Positions 19,102 through 27,880 of a DNA stretch of 64,000 nt are shown here, in pieces. Numbering within the stretch: position 1 is the first letter of the stretch; every line of letters begins with the position of its first letter. The stretch is taken from assembly GCF_014873915.1 (NCBI RefSeq), contig NZ_JADBEJ010000001.1, positions 1,302,001-1,366,000 of the forward strand, given 5' to 3'. The notes beneath the pieces were generated by a model. It searched no databases, had not been told where the DNA came from, and saw nothing but the letters and a program-made list of their open reading frames with translations. Origin of the DNA: Amycolatopsis roodepoortensis (GTDB lineage: Bacteria; Actinomycetota; Actinomycetes; Mycobacteriales; Pseudonocardiaceae). The position numbers and the translations under genes are program-made.

Positions 19102-21450
19102 TCATCGCGCTCGCCCGGGAACTGTTCCCGGGCGGGTGGGTGTTCCCGGCGCCGTCCGGCGCCGGGAACGCGTTCGCAGGTGGCGCCCCGTGATCGACGC
19201 GGAGTCCTCGGCCAGTGCCGACGGCTTTCCCTCGAACACCACCGTCCCGCCGTCGGCTCCCGCGCCCGGCCCGATGTCGATGACGTGGTCGGCGTGCGCG
19301 ATCACCCGCTGGTCGTGTTCGATCAGGACGAGCGTCGCACCGCCGTCGACGAGTTCGTCGCAGAGGGCCAGCAACCGGTCGACGTCGCTGCCGTGCAGCC
19401 CGGCGGTCGGTTCGTCGAGGACCAGGCGCAGTTCGTCCGCGGGGCCCGCGTCGGCGAGTCGGCGGGCGAGCAGCAGCCGTTGCCGTTCGCCGCCGGACAA
19501 GGTGTCGAGGCTCTGCCCGATGGTCAGGTAACCGAGCCCGACCCGGTCCAGCCAGCGCAACCTCTGAGCGATCGCGGGGTGTTCGCCGAAGAGCGCGGCG
19601 GCGTCCGCCGGGTTCATCGCCAGGACGTCGGCGATGGTCCGCCCGTTCAAGAGCGCGGCGAGCGCCTCCGGGTTGAACCGGGTGCCGCCGCAGGCGTCGC
19701 AGCCGGTCTGGACGTCGTCGAGGAACGCCAGGTCGGTGATGATGACACCCTTCCCCTTGCAGACCGGGCACGCGCCGCGGCCGTTGGCGCTGAACCACGA
19801 CGGATGTTTTTTCGTTGCCTTCCCGAACGCCTCGCGGATGGGCTCGGCGACGCCCAGCACCGTGGCGGGGGTGGACCGGATGCCGCCGCGCAGCGGCGCC
19901 TGGTCGACGACGACGAAATCGGGATGCTGCCGGGGGAGTTCGCCCGTGATCAGGGTGCTCTTGCCGGAACCGGCGACACCCGAGACGACGGTCAGTACGC
20001 CGAGCGGAACGTCGACGGTGACGTCACGCAGGTTGTGACTGCGGGCGCCGGAGATCGTCACGGCCCCTCGCGCGGCGCGGGTCCGCTCCCGGAACCGAAG
20101 CGGGGTACCGAGAATCCGCCCCGTCTCGGTGCCTGCCGCGACGAGTTCGCCAGGGCTGCCTTCGAACTGGACCTGCCCACCGCCGTCACCGCCGCCGGGC
20201 CCGAGATCGATGACGTGATCCGCGGCCGCGATGACCGCGGGATGGTGCTCGACCACGAGGATCGTGTTGTGCGCGTCGCGGAGCTTGGCGAGCAGTTCGA
20301 GGAGGCGGTGCACGTCGTGCGGGTGCAGGCCGGTGCTGGGCTCGTCGAACACGTAGCAGACGTCGCTGAGCGCACTGCCGAGATGGCGGACGATCTTGAC
20401 GCGCTGGGCTTCGCCGCCGGACAGCGTCCTCGACTCCCTGGACAGGCTGAGGTAGCCGAGCCCGACCGAGTCCAGCGCGTCGAGGCGTTCGCGGATCGCC
20501 TGCAGCAGCGGCGCCACCGACGGTTCGCACACTTTCGCGACGACGTCGCGCAATTCGCCGACCGGTAGCGCGGACCAGTCGGCGATGGAGCGTCCGTCGA
20601 TCAGGCTGACGCGTGCCGCCTCGGACAGGCGGGTTCCCGCGCACTCCGGGCAGACGCCGCGGGTGACGACTCCGGCGAGTCCCTCCCGCTCCTCGGCAGT
20701 GAGCCGTGACGGCGTCTTGCGCAGGTAGGTGTCGCGCAGCCGCGGGACGACCCCGTCGAAGAGACCGTGCTTGGGGTAGTCGTCACCCGGATCGTCGAGG
20801 GGGAGCCCTTCGGCGTGCAGCAGGGTCTCGACCTTCGCCGGCGGCAACCGGTCCAACGGGACATCGGGGTCGACGAGTCCGGAGTGGACGAGCCGCTTCC
20901 ACCGGTAGGTCCCCGGCGCGAACGTCGGGAAGCGCACGGCGCCGTCACGCAGGCTCCGCGAGCGGTCGAGCAGCCGATCGAGATCGATCTCGTCGACCGC
21001 TCCGAGCCCTTCGCAGCGCGGGCACATCCCGGCGGGATCGTTGAACGAGTAGGCGGGCGAGAATCCGGCGTTCGGTTCGCCGAGGCGCGAGAACAGCAGC
21101 CGCAGCAACGGCGCGATGTCGCTCGCCGTGCCCACGGTGGACCGGGCGTTGCCGGTGAACCGCCGCTGATCGACGATCGTCGTGAAGACCAGCCCGTCGA
21201 TCCGGTCGACGTCGGCGGGTGGGTGCTGGGGCAGCCGGTTCCGCACGAAGGCGGGGTAGCTCCCGGTGGCCAGGCGTTCGGCCTCGGCCGCGATCGTGTC
21301 GAAGGCCAGCGACGACTTCCCGGATCCGGATACGCCGGTGAACACGGTCAGCCGGTGCTTCGGCACCCGCACCGAAACGTCGCGGAGGTTGTGCGTCCGG
21401 GCGCCTTCCACGGTGATCCACCGGCCACGGTCTGTTTGAACTTTCGCCAT
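19102..21450 (-). CDS. UvrA-like ABC ATPase, DrrC type (drug resistance)
   Basis: A 782-residue protein shorter than housekeeping UvrA (about 950). It has both UvrA nucleotide-binding halves: GVSGSGKSSLAFDT, LSGGEAQRVKIVRHL, YVFDEPSTGLHP; and GVAGSGKSTLI, LSGGERQRLLLARRL, LVLDEPTAGLHG. Four CxxC pairs are present (CPRC, CPEC, CPVC, CDAC) for zinc modules. This short form matches DrrC-like proteins that protect DNA from intercalating drugs such as daunorubicin. It is divergent from the WYL regulator at 21507. The last codons are encoded by two perfect hairpins (19112-19169), and the resulting Arg/Thr/Pro tail is unlike the family. Confidence 0.88.
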   Translation of the reverse strand: MAKVQTDRGRWITVEGARTHNLRDVSVRVPKHRLTVFTGVSGSGKSSLAFDTIAAEAERLATGSYPAFVRNRLPQHPPADVDRIDGLVFTTIVDQRRFTGNARSTVGTASDIAPLLRLLFSRLGEPNAGFSPAYSFNDPAGMCPRCEGLGAVDEIDLDRLLDRSRSLRDGAVRFPTFAPGTYRWKRLVHSGLVDPDVPLDRLPPAKVETLLHAEGLPLDDPGDDYPKHGLFDGVVPRLRDTYLRKTPSRLTAEEREGLAGVVTRGVCPECAGTRLSEAARVSLIDGRSIADWSALPVGELRDVVAKVCEPSVAPLLQAIRERLDALDSVGLGYLSLSRESRTLSGGEAQRVKIVRHLGSALSDVCYVFDEPSTGLHPHDVHRLLELLAKLRDAHNTILVVEHHPAVIAAADHVIDLGPGGGDGGGQVQFEGSPGELVAAGTETGRILGTPLRFRERTRAARGAVTISGARSHNLRDVTVDVPLGVLTVVSGVAGSGKSTLITGELPRQHPDFVVVDQAPLRGGIRSTPATVLGVAEPIREAFGKATKKHPSWFSANGRGACPVCKGKGVIITDLAFLDDVQTGCDACGGTRFNPEALAALLNGRTIADVLAMNPADAAALFGEHPAIAQRLRWLDRVGLGYLTIGQSLDTLSGGERQRLLLARRLADAGPADELRLVLDEPTAGLHGSDVDRLLALCDELVDGGATLVLIEHDQRVIAHADHVIDIGPGAGADGGTVVFEGKPSALAEDSASITGRHLRTRSRRRTAPGTPTRPGTVPGRAR
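19112..19169. terminator. Two adjacent perfect hairpins at the 3' end of the UvrA-like gene
   Basis: CGCCCGGGAAC and its complement pair across a single T (19112-19134), and GTTCCCGGCGCC pairs with GGCGCCGGGAAC around GTCC (19142-19169). Both lie inside the coding frame just before its stop, so the terminator-like structures are translated. Their inner arms share GTTCCCGG/CCGGGAAC, so alternative cross-pairing is possible. Confidence 0.55.
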
Positions 21451-21471
21451 GAATCGAGGCTACGATGAGAT

Positions 21472-21490
21472 GTGGCCGGTTTCCGGCCAC
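21472..21490. promoter_or_regulatory. Candidate WYL-regulator operator
   Basis: GTGGCCGG (21472-21479) and CCGGCCAC (21483-21490) form a perfect inverted repeat with spacer TTT, in the 56-base gap between the divergent UvrA-like and WYL genes. It would cover both start regions, so a bound WYL regulator could control both. Inference from symmetry and position. Confidence 0.5.
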
Positions 21491-21506
21491 AATTACGGGA
21501 GGCTAT

Positions 21507-22472
21507 GTGACGGCACCACGGGAACGAATGCTGCGGCTGCTGTCGCTCCTGCAGTCCGGCCGGGCGTGGCCCGCCGCCGAACTCGCGACGGCCATGGAAG
21601 TCCCGCCGCGCACGCTTCGCCGGGACATCGACCACCTTCGCGGGCTGGGATATCCCGTGGAGAGCAGCCGCGGCCCGGGCGGCAACTACCGGCTCGTCGC
21701 GGGAACCGCGCTGCCGCCGCTGATGCTGGAACACGACGAGGCGATCGCCACCGTGCTCGGGCTGCGGCTCGCCGCCGCGGGCGGCACCGGCGTCGACCTG
21801 ACCGCCGAATCGGCCGACCGTGCCGCCGCGAAACTCCGGCGCGTCCTGCCGGCGGCACTTCGCAGGCGGACCGACGAGATGCTCGCCGTGGTCGAGTTCG
21901 GGAGCGGTGAACAGCCGCGGGTCACCCAGGACGTCCTGAACGTCCTCGCCGCGGCGATCGCGGCTCGCCGATGCCTCGAGTTCGCGTACACGGCGAAGGA
22001 CGGCCCGTCGTCACGGACGGTCGAGCCGATGCGCCTGGTCCAGCTCGGCAGGCGGTGGTACCTGTACGCGTGGGACCTCGGAAGGCAGGACTGGCGGAGC
22101 TTCCGCCTCGACCGGATCGCCGGGCCGAAGACGACGGAGGTGGCGTTCGAACCGCGGGAACTCCCGGTCGACGACGTCGCGGCTCACCTCCAGGAACGCT
22201 TCCACAGCCCGAAATCGCTGCGGATCACGCTGACCCTGGACGTCTGGGCGGACGAGGCCGCGGCCCGGCTGCACCGGATCGACGGGAGTTTCGAAGCCTT
22301 GGGCGACGACAGGTGCCGGTACGTCGCCCACGTCGACTCGTTCGAGTGGCTGGCCGTCGTTCTCTTGCTCACCGACATCGGGTTCACGGTGGAGGAACCG
22401 GCGGAATTCGGTGAGTACCTCGCGCGGACGGGGGAGCGGCTGATGCGGGGCGCCACCCGCCCCACGGGGTAG
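21507..22472 (+). CDS. WYL-domain transcriptional regulator (DeoR-type HTH)
   Basis: A 321-residue regulator. The N-terminal HTH (ERMLRLLSLLQSGRAWPAAE, then VPPRTLRRDIDHLRGLGYPV) is the HTH_11 class. The WYL domain is in the middle (CLEFAYTAKDG; VEPMRLVQLGRRWYLYAWDL, the W-Y-L core; FRLDRI) and a WCX-like C-terminal extension follows. WYL domains bind nucleic acids or nucleotides, and many WYL regulators answer DNA stress. GTG at 21507 follows GGGAGGCT. It is divergent from the UvrA-like resistance gene, its probable target. Confidence 0.9.
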   Translation: MTAPRERMLRLLSLLQSGRAWPAAELATAMEVPPRTLRRDIDHLRGLGYPVESSRGPGGNYRLVAGTALPPLMLEHDEAIATVLGLRLAAAGGTGVDLTAESADRAAAKLRRVLPAALRRRTDEMLAVVEFGSGEQPRVTQDVLNVLAAAIAARRCLEFAYTAKDGPSSRTVEPMRLVQLGRRWYLYAWDLGRQDWRSFRLDRIAGPKTTEVAFEPRELPVDDVAAHLQERFHSPKSLRITLTLDVWADEAAARLHRIDGSFEALGDDRCRYVAHVDSFEWLAVVLLLTDIGFTVEEPAEFGEYLARTGERLMRGATRPTG

Positions 22473-22509
22473 GGCCACGAACCTCTTGCAGGTGCACGGA
22501 TGGCGCTTT

Positions 22510-22660
22510 CGCGTGATTGGATGGACGACACGCGTGTTTGGAGGGACGACACGCGTGATCCTGCGGACGACTCGTGGCGTAATCCCGGCCGCGGTCGTGT
22601 CGTCCATCCAGTCACGCGTGTCGTCCACCGGATCACGCGTGTCGTCCGATCAGGCACGTG
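22510..22660. repeat. 21-bp modular repeat array, B-type, direct and inverted
   Basis: Three direct 21-bp units (22510-22530, 22531-22551, 22552-22572; CGCGTG head, GGACGACA-like tail) face three inverted units (22598-22618, 22619-22639, 22640-22660) across about 25 bases. The unit shares length and its CGCGTGATTG head with the arrays at 5329-5426 and 62179-62280 but carries a different 7-8 base tail. It lies in the 346-base gap between the WYL and Lrp genes, which holds no gene; the remainder carries the palindrome at 22706-22760. Confidence 0.8.
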
Positions 22661-22705
22661 GTATCGCCGCAATCTCAGGCCGTGCCGGGCTCACCCGCGC
22701 GATCA

Positions 22706-22760
22706 TGTCGCGAAAGCCACTTTCGAGACGTCTGGTGTCCCGAAAGTGGCTTTCGCGACA
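22706..22760. terminator. Perfect 20-bp-arm palindrome (CGAAAGCCACTTTCG family)
   Basis: TGTCGCGAAAGCCACTTTCG (22706-22725) and its exact complement (22741-22760) enclose a 15-base loop containing AGACGTCT. The arm is itself an imperfect small palindrome around GCCAC. It sits about 60 bases past the minus-strand Lrp gene's stop. An identical pair of arms occurs at 55136-55190. Confidence 0.7.
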
Positions 22761-22818
22761 CCGCCTCCGGAAGCCAGTAGGTGCCTGAGACACCTTGGCT
22801 TAGAACCGTCCTTGCCAC

Positions 22819-23283
22819 TCACGAGGGGTGAGGCCACTGCTGGCCGCGCGTCCACGAGTCCAGCACCATCAGCGTCTTCGTGCCCGTGACCTGGTGATGC
22901 CGCCGGATCTCGTCGATGGTGCGCTGCAGATGGCCCATGTCCCGCACCCGCAGCCAGACGAGCGCGTCGGGGTCGCCGGCGATGGTGAACACCGCCTGGG
23001 CCTCGGGCATCCGGGTGGTGGTGCGGACGATCTCGCCGACCTTGGTGGTCCCGGTGAATCGCAGTTCGGTGAACGCCTCGATACCCCAGCCGAGTTTGGC
23101 GTGGTCGATCTGGACGGTGTAGCCGACGATGACGCCGTTCTCCTGCATGCGGTCGATCCGGCGTTTGACGGCCGCGGTCGACAGCGTGACGCGGGCCCCG
23201 ATGTCGCCCAGCGTGCGCCGGGCGTCCTCCCGCAGGAGTTCGAGAATCTCGCGATCGGTCTCGTCGATGAGCTGGTCCGCCAT
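22819..23283 (-). CDS. Lrp/AsnC-family transcriptional regulator
   Basis: A 154-residue Lrp protein. The AsnC-type HTH occupies about residues 1-60 (LIDETDREILELLREDARRT, then STAAVKRRIDRMQENGVI), and the RAM ligand-binding domain follows (TELRFTGTTKVGEIVRTT, AVFTIAGDPDALVWLRVRDM). It probably senses an amino acid. It is divergent from the indolepyruvate:ferredoxin oxidoreductase-type gene at 23446, 162 bases away, which is its likely target. Confidence 0.92.
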   Translation of the reverse strand: MADQLIDETDREILELLREDARRTLGDIGARVTLSTAAVKRRIDRMQENGVIVGYTVQIDHAKLGWGIEAFTELRFTGTTKVGEIVRTTTRMPEAQAVFTIAGDPDALVWLRVRDMGHLQRTIDEIRRHHQVTGTKTLMVLDSWTRGQQWPHPS

Positions 23284-23445
23284 GAGCCAGGATGGTACGC
23301 AGACGCAACGGATATCGGCCAGCGGAGAAGATGGGCCGGATTTTTTGCGTGCCGGGGATCAATAGACTGCCGCCTGTTGCGGCGGCCCGCGAGGTCGGGT
23401 CTCCTGTCGTGACGTCGCGCGGGGGTGCCGAAGGAGGCAGGTCTG

Positions 23446-26400
23446 GTGGAGCAGTTCACGTTGGAGGACCGGTATCTGCGGGAGGACGGCACCGTGTACC
23501 TCAGCGGTGTCCAGGCCCTGGTCCGGATGCTGTTCGACCGGGTGCGGCATGACCGCGCCGCCGGGGCGTCGCCCGCCGTCTTCGTCTCCGGCTACGAGGG
23601 TTCCCCGCTCGCCGGATACGACCTCGAACTCGGCCGCCGGTCCGTCCTGCTCGAGAAGCACGACGTCGTGCACCGTCCCGGCCTGAACGAGGAGCTCGCC
23701 GCGACGGCGGTCATGGGCAGTCAGCTCACCTCGTCGGTCGGCTCGTCCCGCGGGGGCGTCACCGGATTCTGGTACGGCAAGGCACCCGGCCTGGACCGGG
23801 CGACGGACGCCCTGCGGCACGCCAACCTCGCGGGGACCGACCCGGCGGGCGGTGCGGTGGCGCTGGTCGGCGACGACCCGAACGCCAAATCCTCCTCGGT
23901 ACCGTGCGCCTCCGAGCTCGCGCTGGCCGACCTCGCGATGCCGGTGTTCTTCCCGTCCGATTCCCAGGACGTGCTGGACTTCGGCCTGCACGCGGTCGAG
24001 CTGTCCAGGGCGAGCGGGCTGTGGTCGTCGATGAAACTCGTGGCGAACGTGGCCGACGCCGCGAGCACCGCCCACGTCCACCCGCGATGGACCGCGCCCG
24101 AACTCGCCCTGCCCGCGTATCGGCACAAGCCCACCTCCCGGCTGCTCGGCACCACGTTGATGGCGCTCGAACGCAGCCTGTACACCGAACGTCTGCCGCT
24201 GGCCGTGGAATACGTGCGCGCGAGCGGGGTCAACCGGATCGTCCAAGAAGGACCCTCCGACCGTATCGGCATCGTCACCGCCGGAAAGTCCTATTTGGAC
24301 CTCATGCAGGCGCTGCGGCTGCTCGGTCTGGACGCCGAAGCGTTGTCCCGGCACGGCATCCGGATCCTCAAACTCGGCGTGATCCACCCGCTCGAACCGT
24401 CGATCGTCCGCCGGTTCGCCGGCGGACTGAGCGAGATCGTCGTGGTGGAGGAAAAGCGTTCCTTCGTCGAATCGGCGATCAAGGAGGTGCTGTACGGCAC
24501 CGCCGGCACGCCCGCCGTGCACGGCAAGACCGGCCCGGACGGCCGCACCCTGTGCACCGAACTCGGCGAACTCGACCCGGACGCCATCGCCAGGGTGCTG
24601 GCCACCCGGCTGAGTGACCACCACGAGATCCCGTCGGTGACCGCGTGGCGGCAACGGCGCCGTCGTGAGCGCATCTCGGTGCCGTTGCTGACCAGGACGC
24701 CGTACTTCTGCTCCGGCTGCCCGCACAACTCGTCGACCAAGGTGCCCGAGGGAACCGTGGTGGGCGGCGGGATCGGCTGCCACGCCATGGCGTTGTTCAT
24801 GGAACCGGAACAGGTCGGGGACGTGGTCGGCCTGACCCAGATGGGCGGCGAGGGCGCGCAGTGGCTCGGGATGGAGCCGTTCGTCGACGCCTCGCATTTC
24901 GTGCAGAACATCGGCGACGGCACGTTCACCCATTCCGGCAGCCTCGCGGTGCGGGCGGCGGTGGCCGCCGGGGTGAACATCACCTACAAGATCCTCTACA
25001 ACGCGACGGTCGCGATGACCGGCGGCCAGGACGCCGTCGGCGGGCTCCCGGTGGACCGGCTGGCGTCGTTGCTGCTGGTCGAAGGCGTCGCGAAGGTGGT
25101 CATCACCAGTGACGAGCCGAAGCGGCTCCGCGGTGTCCGCATGCCCGACGGTGTCGAGGTCCGGCACCGCGACGAATTGCTGACCACACAAGAGGAACTG
25201 GCCCGCGTCCCCGGCGTCACGGTGCTCATCCACGACCAGGAATGCGCCGCCGAGAAACGCCGCAAACGCCGTCGCGGCAAACTGGACACCCCCGCCGCCA
25301 AGGTCGTGATCAACGAGCGGGTGTGCGAGGGCTGCGGCGACTGCGGCGAGAAGTCGAACTGCCTCTCGGTACAGCCGGTGAGCACCGAGTTCGGCCGCAA
25401 GACCGCGATCCACCAGTCGTCGTGCAACGTGGACTACTCGTGCCTGGCCGGGGACTGCCCGTCGTTCATGACGGTGGTGCCCACCGGGCGCAAACACCGG
25501 GCACGGCTCGCGGAGATCGCAGCGGCCGAACTGCCGGAGCCCGAGACCACCGGTACCGACTTCACCGTGCGGATCACCGGTGTCGGCGGGACCGGCGTGG
25601 TCACCGTCGCGCAGATCCTCGCCACGGCCGCCGTGATCGAGGGCAAGCAGGTGCGGACACTGGACCAGACCGGGCTCGCGCAGAAGGGCGGCGCCGTCGT
25701 CTCGGATCTGAAGATCACCGCCGAGCCGACGCCGCAGGCCCCGAAACTGGCGGCCGGGGAATGCGATCTGTACCTGGCCTGCGACGTCCTCGTCGGCGCG
25801 GACCCAGCGCATCTGACGGTGACGGACCCCGGCCGGACCACGGCCGTGGTCTCCACGACCGAGGTACCGACCGGCCGGATGGTCGTCGACACCACAGTTT
25901 CGTTCCCCGACGCGGCGGCGGTGCGGGGCGCGATCTCCGACAGCGCGGCGCGGACCGTGGCGCTCGACGCGCGGGCGCTGGCGGAAACCCTGTTCGACGA
26001 CGACCAGTTCGCCAACATCCTCCAGCTCGGCGCCGCTCTCCAGACCGGCGCCATCCCGCTGGACGCGGCCAGTGTGGAGCGCGCGATCGAACTCAACGGC
26101 GTCGCCGTCGCGGGCAACCTCCAGGCCTTCCGGCGAGGCAGGCAGCTCGTCGCCGATCCCGACGGGCTCCAGGCCGCGATCACCCCGCCCGCCGTCGCCG
26201 CGACCCCCGCCCCGTCGGCCGCCACGCTGCGCGCCCGCGCGCTGGTCCACGCCGAGCCCGGGTCGGAACTCGCGCGGCTGCTGGACATCCGCGTGCCGGA
26301 GCTCGTCCGGTACCAGAACGTGCGGTATGCGCGGGAGTACGCCGAATTCGTCGAGCGGGTCCGTGTCTTGGAAGGGGATTCGACTGCGGTCACCGAGGCG

Positions 26401-26895
26401 GTGGCGCGAAACCTGCACAAACTGATGGCCTACAAGGACGAGTACGAGGTCGCGCGGCTCTCGCTCGATCCCGCCGTGCTCGCCGGGATCGAGGCGGAGT
26501 TCGGCGTCGGCAGCCACTATGCCTACCGGTTGCACCCGCCCGTGCTCCGCGCGCTGGGAATGAAGCGGAAGATCGCGGTGGGCCCGAAGTTCCGGCCGGT
26601 GTTCGTCGCACTGCGCGCCGCGCGGAAACTGCGCGGCACCCGCTGGGACCCGTTCGGCAAGGCACACGTCCGGAAGGTGGAGCGGGAACTCGTCGGGCAG
26701 TACCGGGAAACGATCCTCGCCGCTTTCGGCGCCGAGGGCGCGGACCGGGGCAGGCTCCTGGCGCTGGCCGAGCTGCCCGATCTGGTCCGCGGCTACGAGG
26801 ACGTCAAACTGGCGAACGTCGAGGCTTACCGGCGGGAACAGTCCGCGCTCCTCGCCGAACTCACGCAGGGGGAACGGCTCGGCGCGAGCACCTGA
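23446..26895 (+). CDS. Indolepyruvate:ferredoxin oxidoreductase-type fused 2-oxoacid oxidoreductase
   Basis: A 1149-residue single-chain enzyme resembling fused IorA-IorB. The N-terminal two-thirds carry the pyrimidine and TPP-binding domains (VFVSGYEGSPLAGYDLELGR, later GGGIGCHAMALFM and QMGGEGAQWLGMEP with IGDGTFTHSG). A Cys-rich cluster follows at about residues 625-680 (CEGCGDCGEKSNC, CNVDYSCLAGDCPS) for Fe-S binding. The gamma-type domain begins near RITGVGGTGVVTVAQ. It should oxidatively decarboxylate aryl- or branched-chain 2-oxoacids to acyl-CoA using ferredoxin. I chose GTG at 23446 because AAGGAGG lies 8 bases upstream. The divergent Lrp gene points to amino-acid catabolism. Confidence 0.88.
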   Translation: MEQFTLEDRYLREDGTVYLSGVQALVRMLFDRVRHDRAAGASPAVFVSGYEGSPLAGYDLELGRRSVLLEKHDVVHRPGLNEELAATAVMGSQLTSSVGSSRGGVTGFWYGKAPGLDRATDALRHANLAGTDPAGGAVALVGDDPNAKSSSVPCASELALADLAMPVFFPSDSQDVLDFGLHAVELSRASGLWSSMKLVANVADAASTAHVHPRWTAPELALPAYRHKPTSRLLGTTLMALERSLYTERLPLAVEYVRASGVNRIVQEGPSDRIGIVTAGKSYLDLMQALRLLGLDAEALSRHGIRILKLGVIHPLEPSIVRRFAGGLSEIVVVEEKRSFVESAIKEVLYGTAGTPAVHGKTGPDGRTLCTELGELDPDAIARVLATRLSDHHEIPSVTAWRQRRRRERISVPLLTRTPYFCSGCPHNSSTKVPEGTVVGGGIGCHAMALFMEPEQVGDVVGLTQMGGEGAQWLGMEPFVDASHFVQNIGDGTFTHSGSLAVRAAVAAGVNITYKILYNATVAMTGGQDAVGGLPVDRLASLLLVEGVAKVVITSDEPKRLRGVRMPDGVEVRHRDELLTTQEELARVPGVTVLIHDQECAAEKRRKRRRGKLDTPAAKVVINERVCEGCGDCGEKSNCLSVQPVSTEFGRKTAIHQSSCNVDYSCLAGDCPSFMTVVPTGRKHRARLAEIAAAELPEPETTGTDFTVRITGVGGTGVVTVAQILATAAVIEGKQVRTLDQTGLAQKGGAVVSDLKITAEPTPQAPKLAAGECDLYLACDVLVGADPAHLTVTDPGRTTAVVSTTEVPTGRMVVDTTVSFPDAAAVRGAISDSAARTVALDARALAETLFDDDQFANILQLGAALQTGAIPLDAASVERAIELNGVAVAGNLQAFRRGRQLVADPDGLQAAITPPAVAATPAPSAATLRARALVHAEPGSELARLLDIRVPELVRYQNVRYAREYAEFVERVRVLEGDSTAVTEAVARNLHKLMAYKDEYEVARLSLDPAVLAGIEAEFGVGSHYAYRLHPPVLRALGMKRKIAVGPKFRPVFVALRAARKLRGTRWDPFGKAHVRKVERELVGQYRETILAAFGAEGADRGRLLALAELPDLVRGYEDVKLANVEAYRREQSALLAELTQGERLGAST

Positions 26896-26908
26896 CGGCC
26901 GGAATCGG

Positions 26909-27880
26909 TCAGCCGAGGTGGACGACCGTGGTCCGTTCGCCGTCGGTCACGGCGAAGCGTCGCCGGATCTCGTCGACGGCCACGCGCGTGGGTCCCGAGA
27001 AGGACTCGCTCCACACGATCGGGCCTTCCGCGTGACCGGTCGGGAGGTCGGGCCATTCCGCCAGCAGGTCTCCGGTCGCTCCGTCGTAGAGACGCGGGTG
27101 GTCGTACAAGGCCAGGAAATCGCCGGCGAACGGAACGACGTCGCCGGCGGGCAGGTCCAGTCGACGGCGCCAGACGAACGACCGGGTGGTGGTCGACCAC
27201 CGGGCCAGCATGGTGGGGGCGAGGTCGTCGGGTCCGTCCGGGTCGTTCTCCTCCGTGGACGTGCTGATCACGACGTCTTCGCCGACGAAACAAGCACCCG
27301 CGACCTCTGCCTGCACGAGACCGATCTGAGTGAAGACGTCGCCGACCGAATCGAGCGTGGTGGGTTCGGCCAGCGCCTTCTCCAGGTCGTAGACCGCCGC
27401 GGCGCACCAGGGATGCCAGACCCAGCCGGCACTGAGCAGGTACCTGCCGCTCGGCGAGACGGCCAGGCGCGAATGGAAGAAGTCGCTCGGCTCACGCACC
27501 GGGCCGTCGGTGAGTCGCTCGCCGGTCTCGGCGACGTCGATCTCGAGCCGGTTGTACTCGTCGGGGCAGTGGATCAACCCCGTCCGGCCGTCGGGAAGGG
27601 TGCACAACACCAGCGGGTAGCGGTAGGCCTCGGCCTGGTAGCCGCTGCGGGTGAGCTCGCGGATCGGACGGCCGTCCGCCGACAGCAGCAGCCCCGTCGT
27701 ACCGGTATGGGCCATCAGCGCGACCAGCTCACCGCGGGGAGAGACCTCCACGGCGTCGAAGACTTCGCTGTACTGGCCGAACAACGTCGAATCCGGGGAC
27801 ACGTGGTGAAGTGTTTCCCCGATCCAGGCCAATGTCTTCGTGCCCGCGACGGCGGTGACCTCGCGCCGGATTTCCCGCAT
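26909..27880 (-). CDS. Hypothetical protein, beta-propeller-like
   Basis: A 323-residue soluble protein with no signal peptide. It shows repeated strand-rich segments of the kind seen in WD40/PD40 propellers: FDAVEVSPRGELVALMAHTG, SRLAVSPSGRYLLSAGWVW, VPFAGDFLALYDHPRLYDG and GPTRVAVDEIRRRFAVTDGE. The SPxGxxL pattern is typical of such blades. I do not recognise a defined family. ATG at 27880 begins MREIRREV; a longer open frame upstream looks non-coding. It is convergent with the oxidoreductase gene, 13 bases apart. Confidence 0.75.
   Translation of the reverse strand: MREIRREVTAVAGTKTLAWIGETLHHVSPDSTLFGQYSEVFDAVEVSPRGELVALMAHTGTTGLLLSADGRPIRELTRSGYQAEAYRYPLVLCTLPDGRTGLIHCPDEYNRLEIDVAETGERLTDGPVREPSDFFHSRLAVSPSGRYLLSAGWVWHPWCAAAVYDLEKALAEPTTLDSVGDVFTQIGLVQAEVAGACFVGEDVVISTSTEENDPDGPDDLAPTMLARWSTTTRSFVWRRRLDLPAGDVVPFAGDFLALYDHPRLYDGATGDLLAEWPDLPTGHAEGPIVWSESFSGPTRVAVDEIRRRFAVTDGERTTVVHLG

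Noticed and set aside
19102..21450. Housekeeping UvrA
   Set aside because: Too short (782 residues), and it lies beside a WYL regulator with no uvr genes. It fits the DrrC-like resistance branch better.
23359..26667. Very long open frame on the minus strand (about 1100 codons)
   Set aside because: It is the antisense shadow of the oxidoreductase gene. The composition is Arg/Gly/His/Glu-rich without domains, whereas the plus strand has clear TPP and Fe-S motifs.
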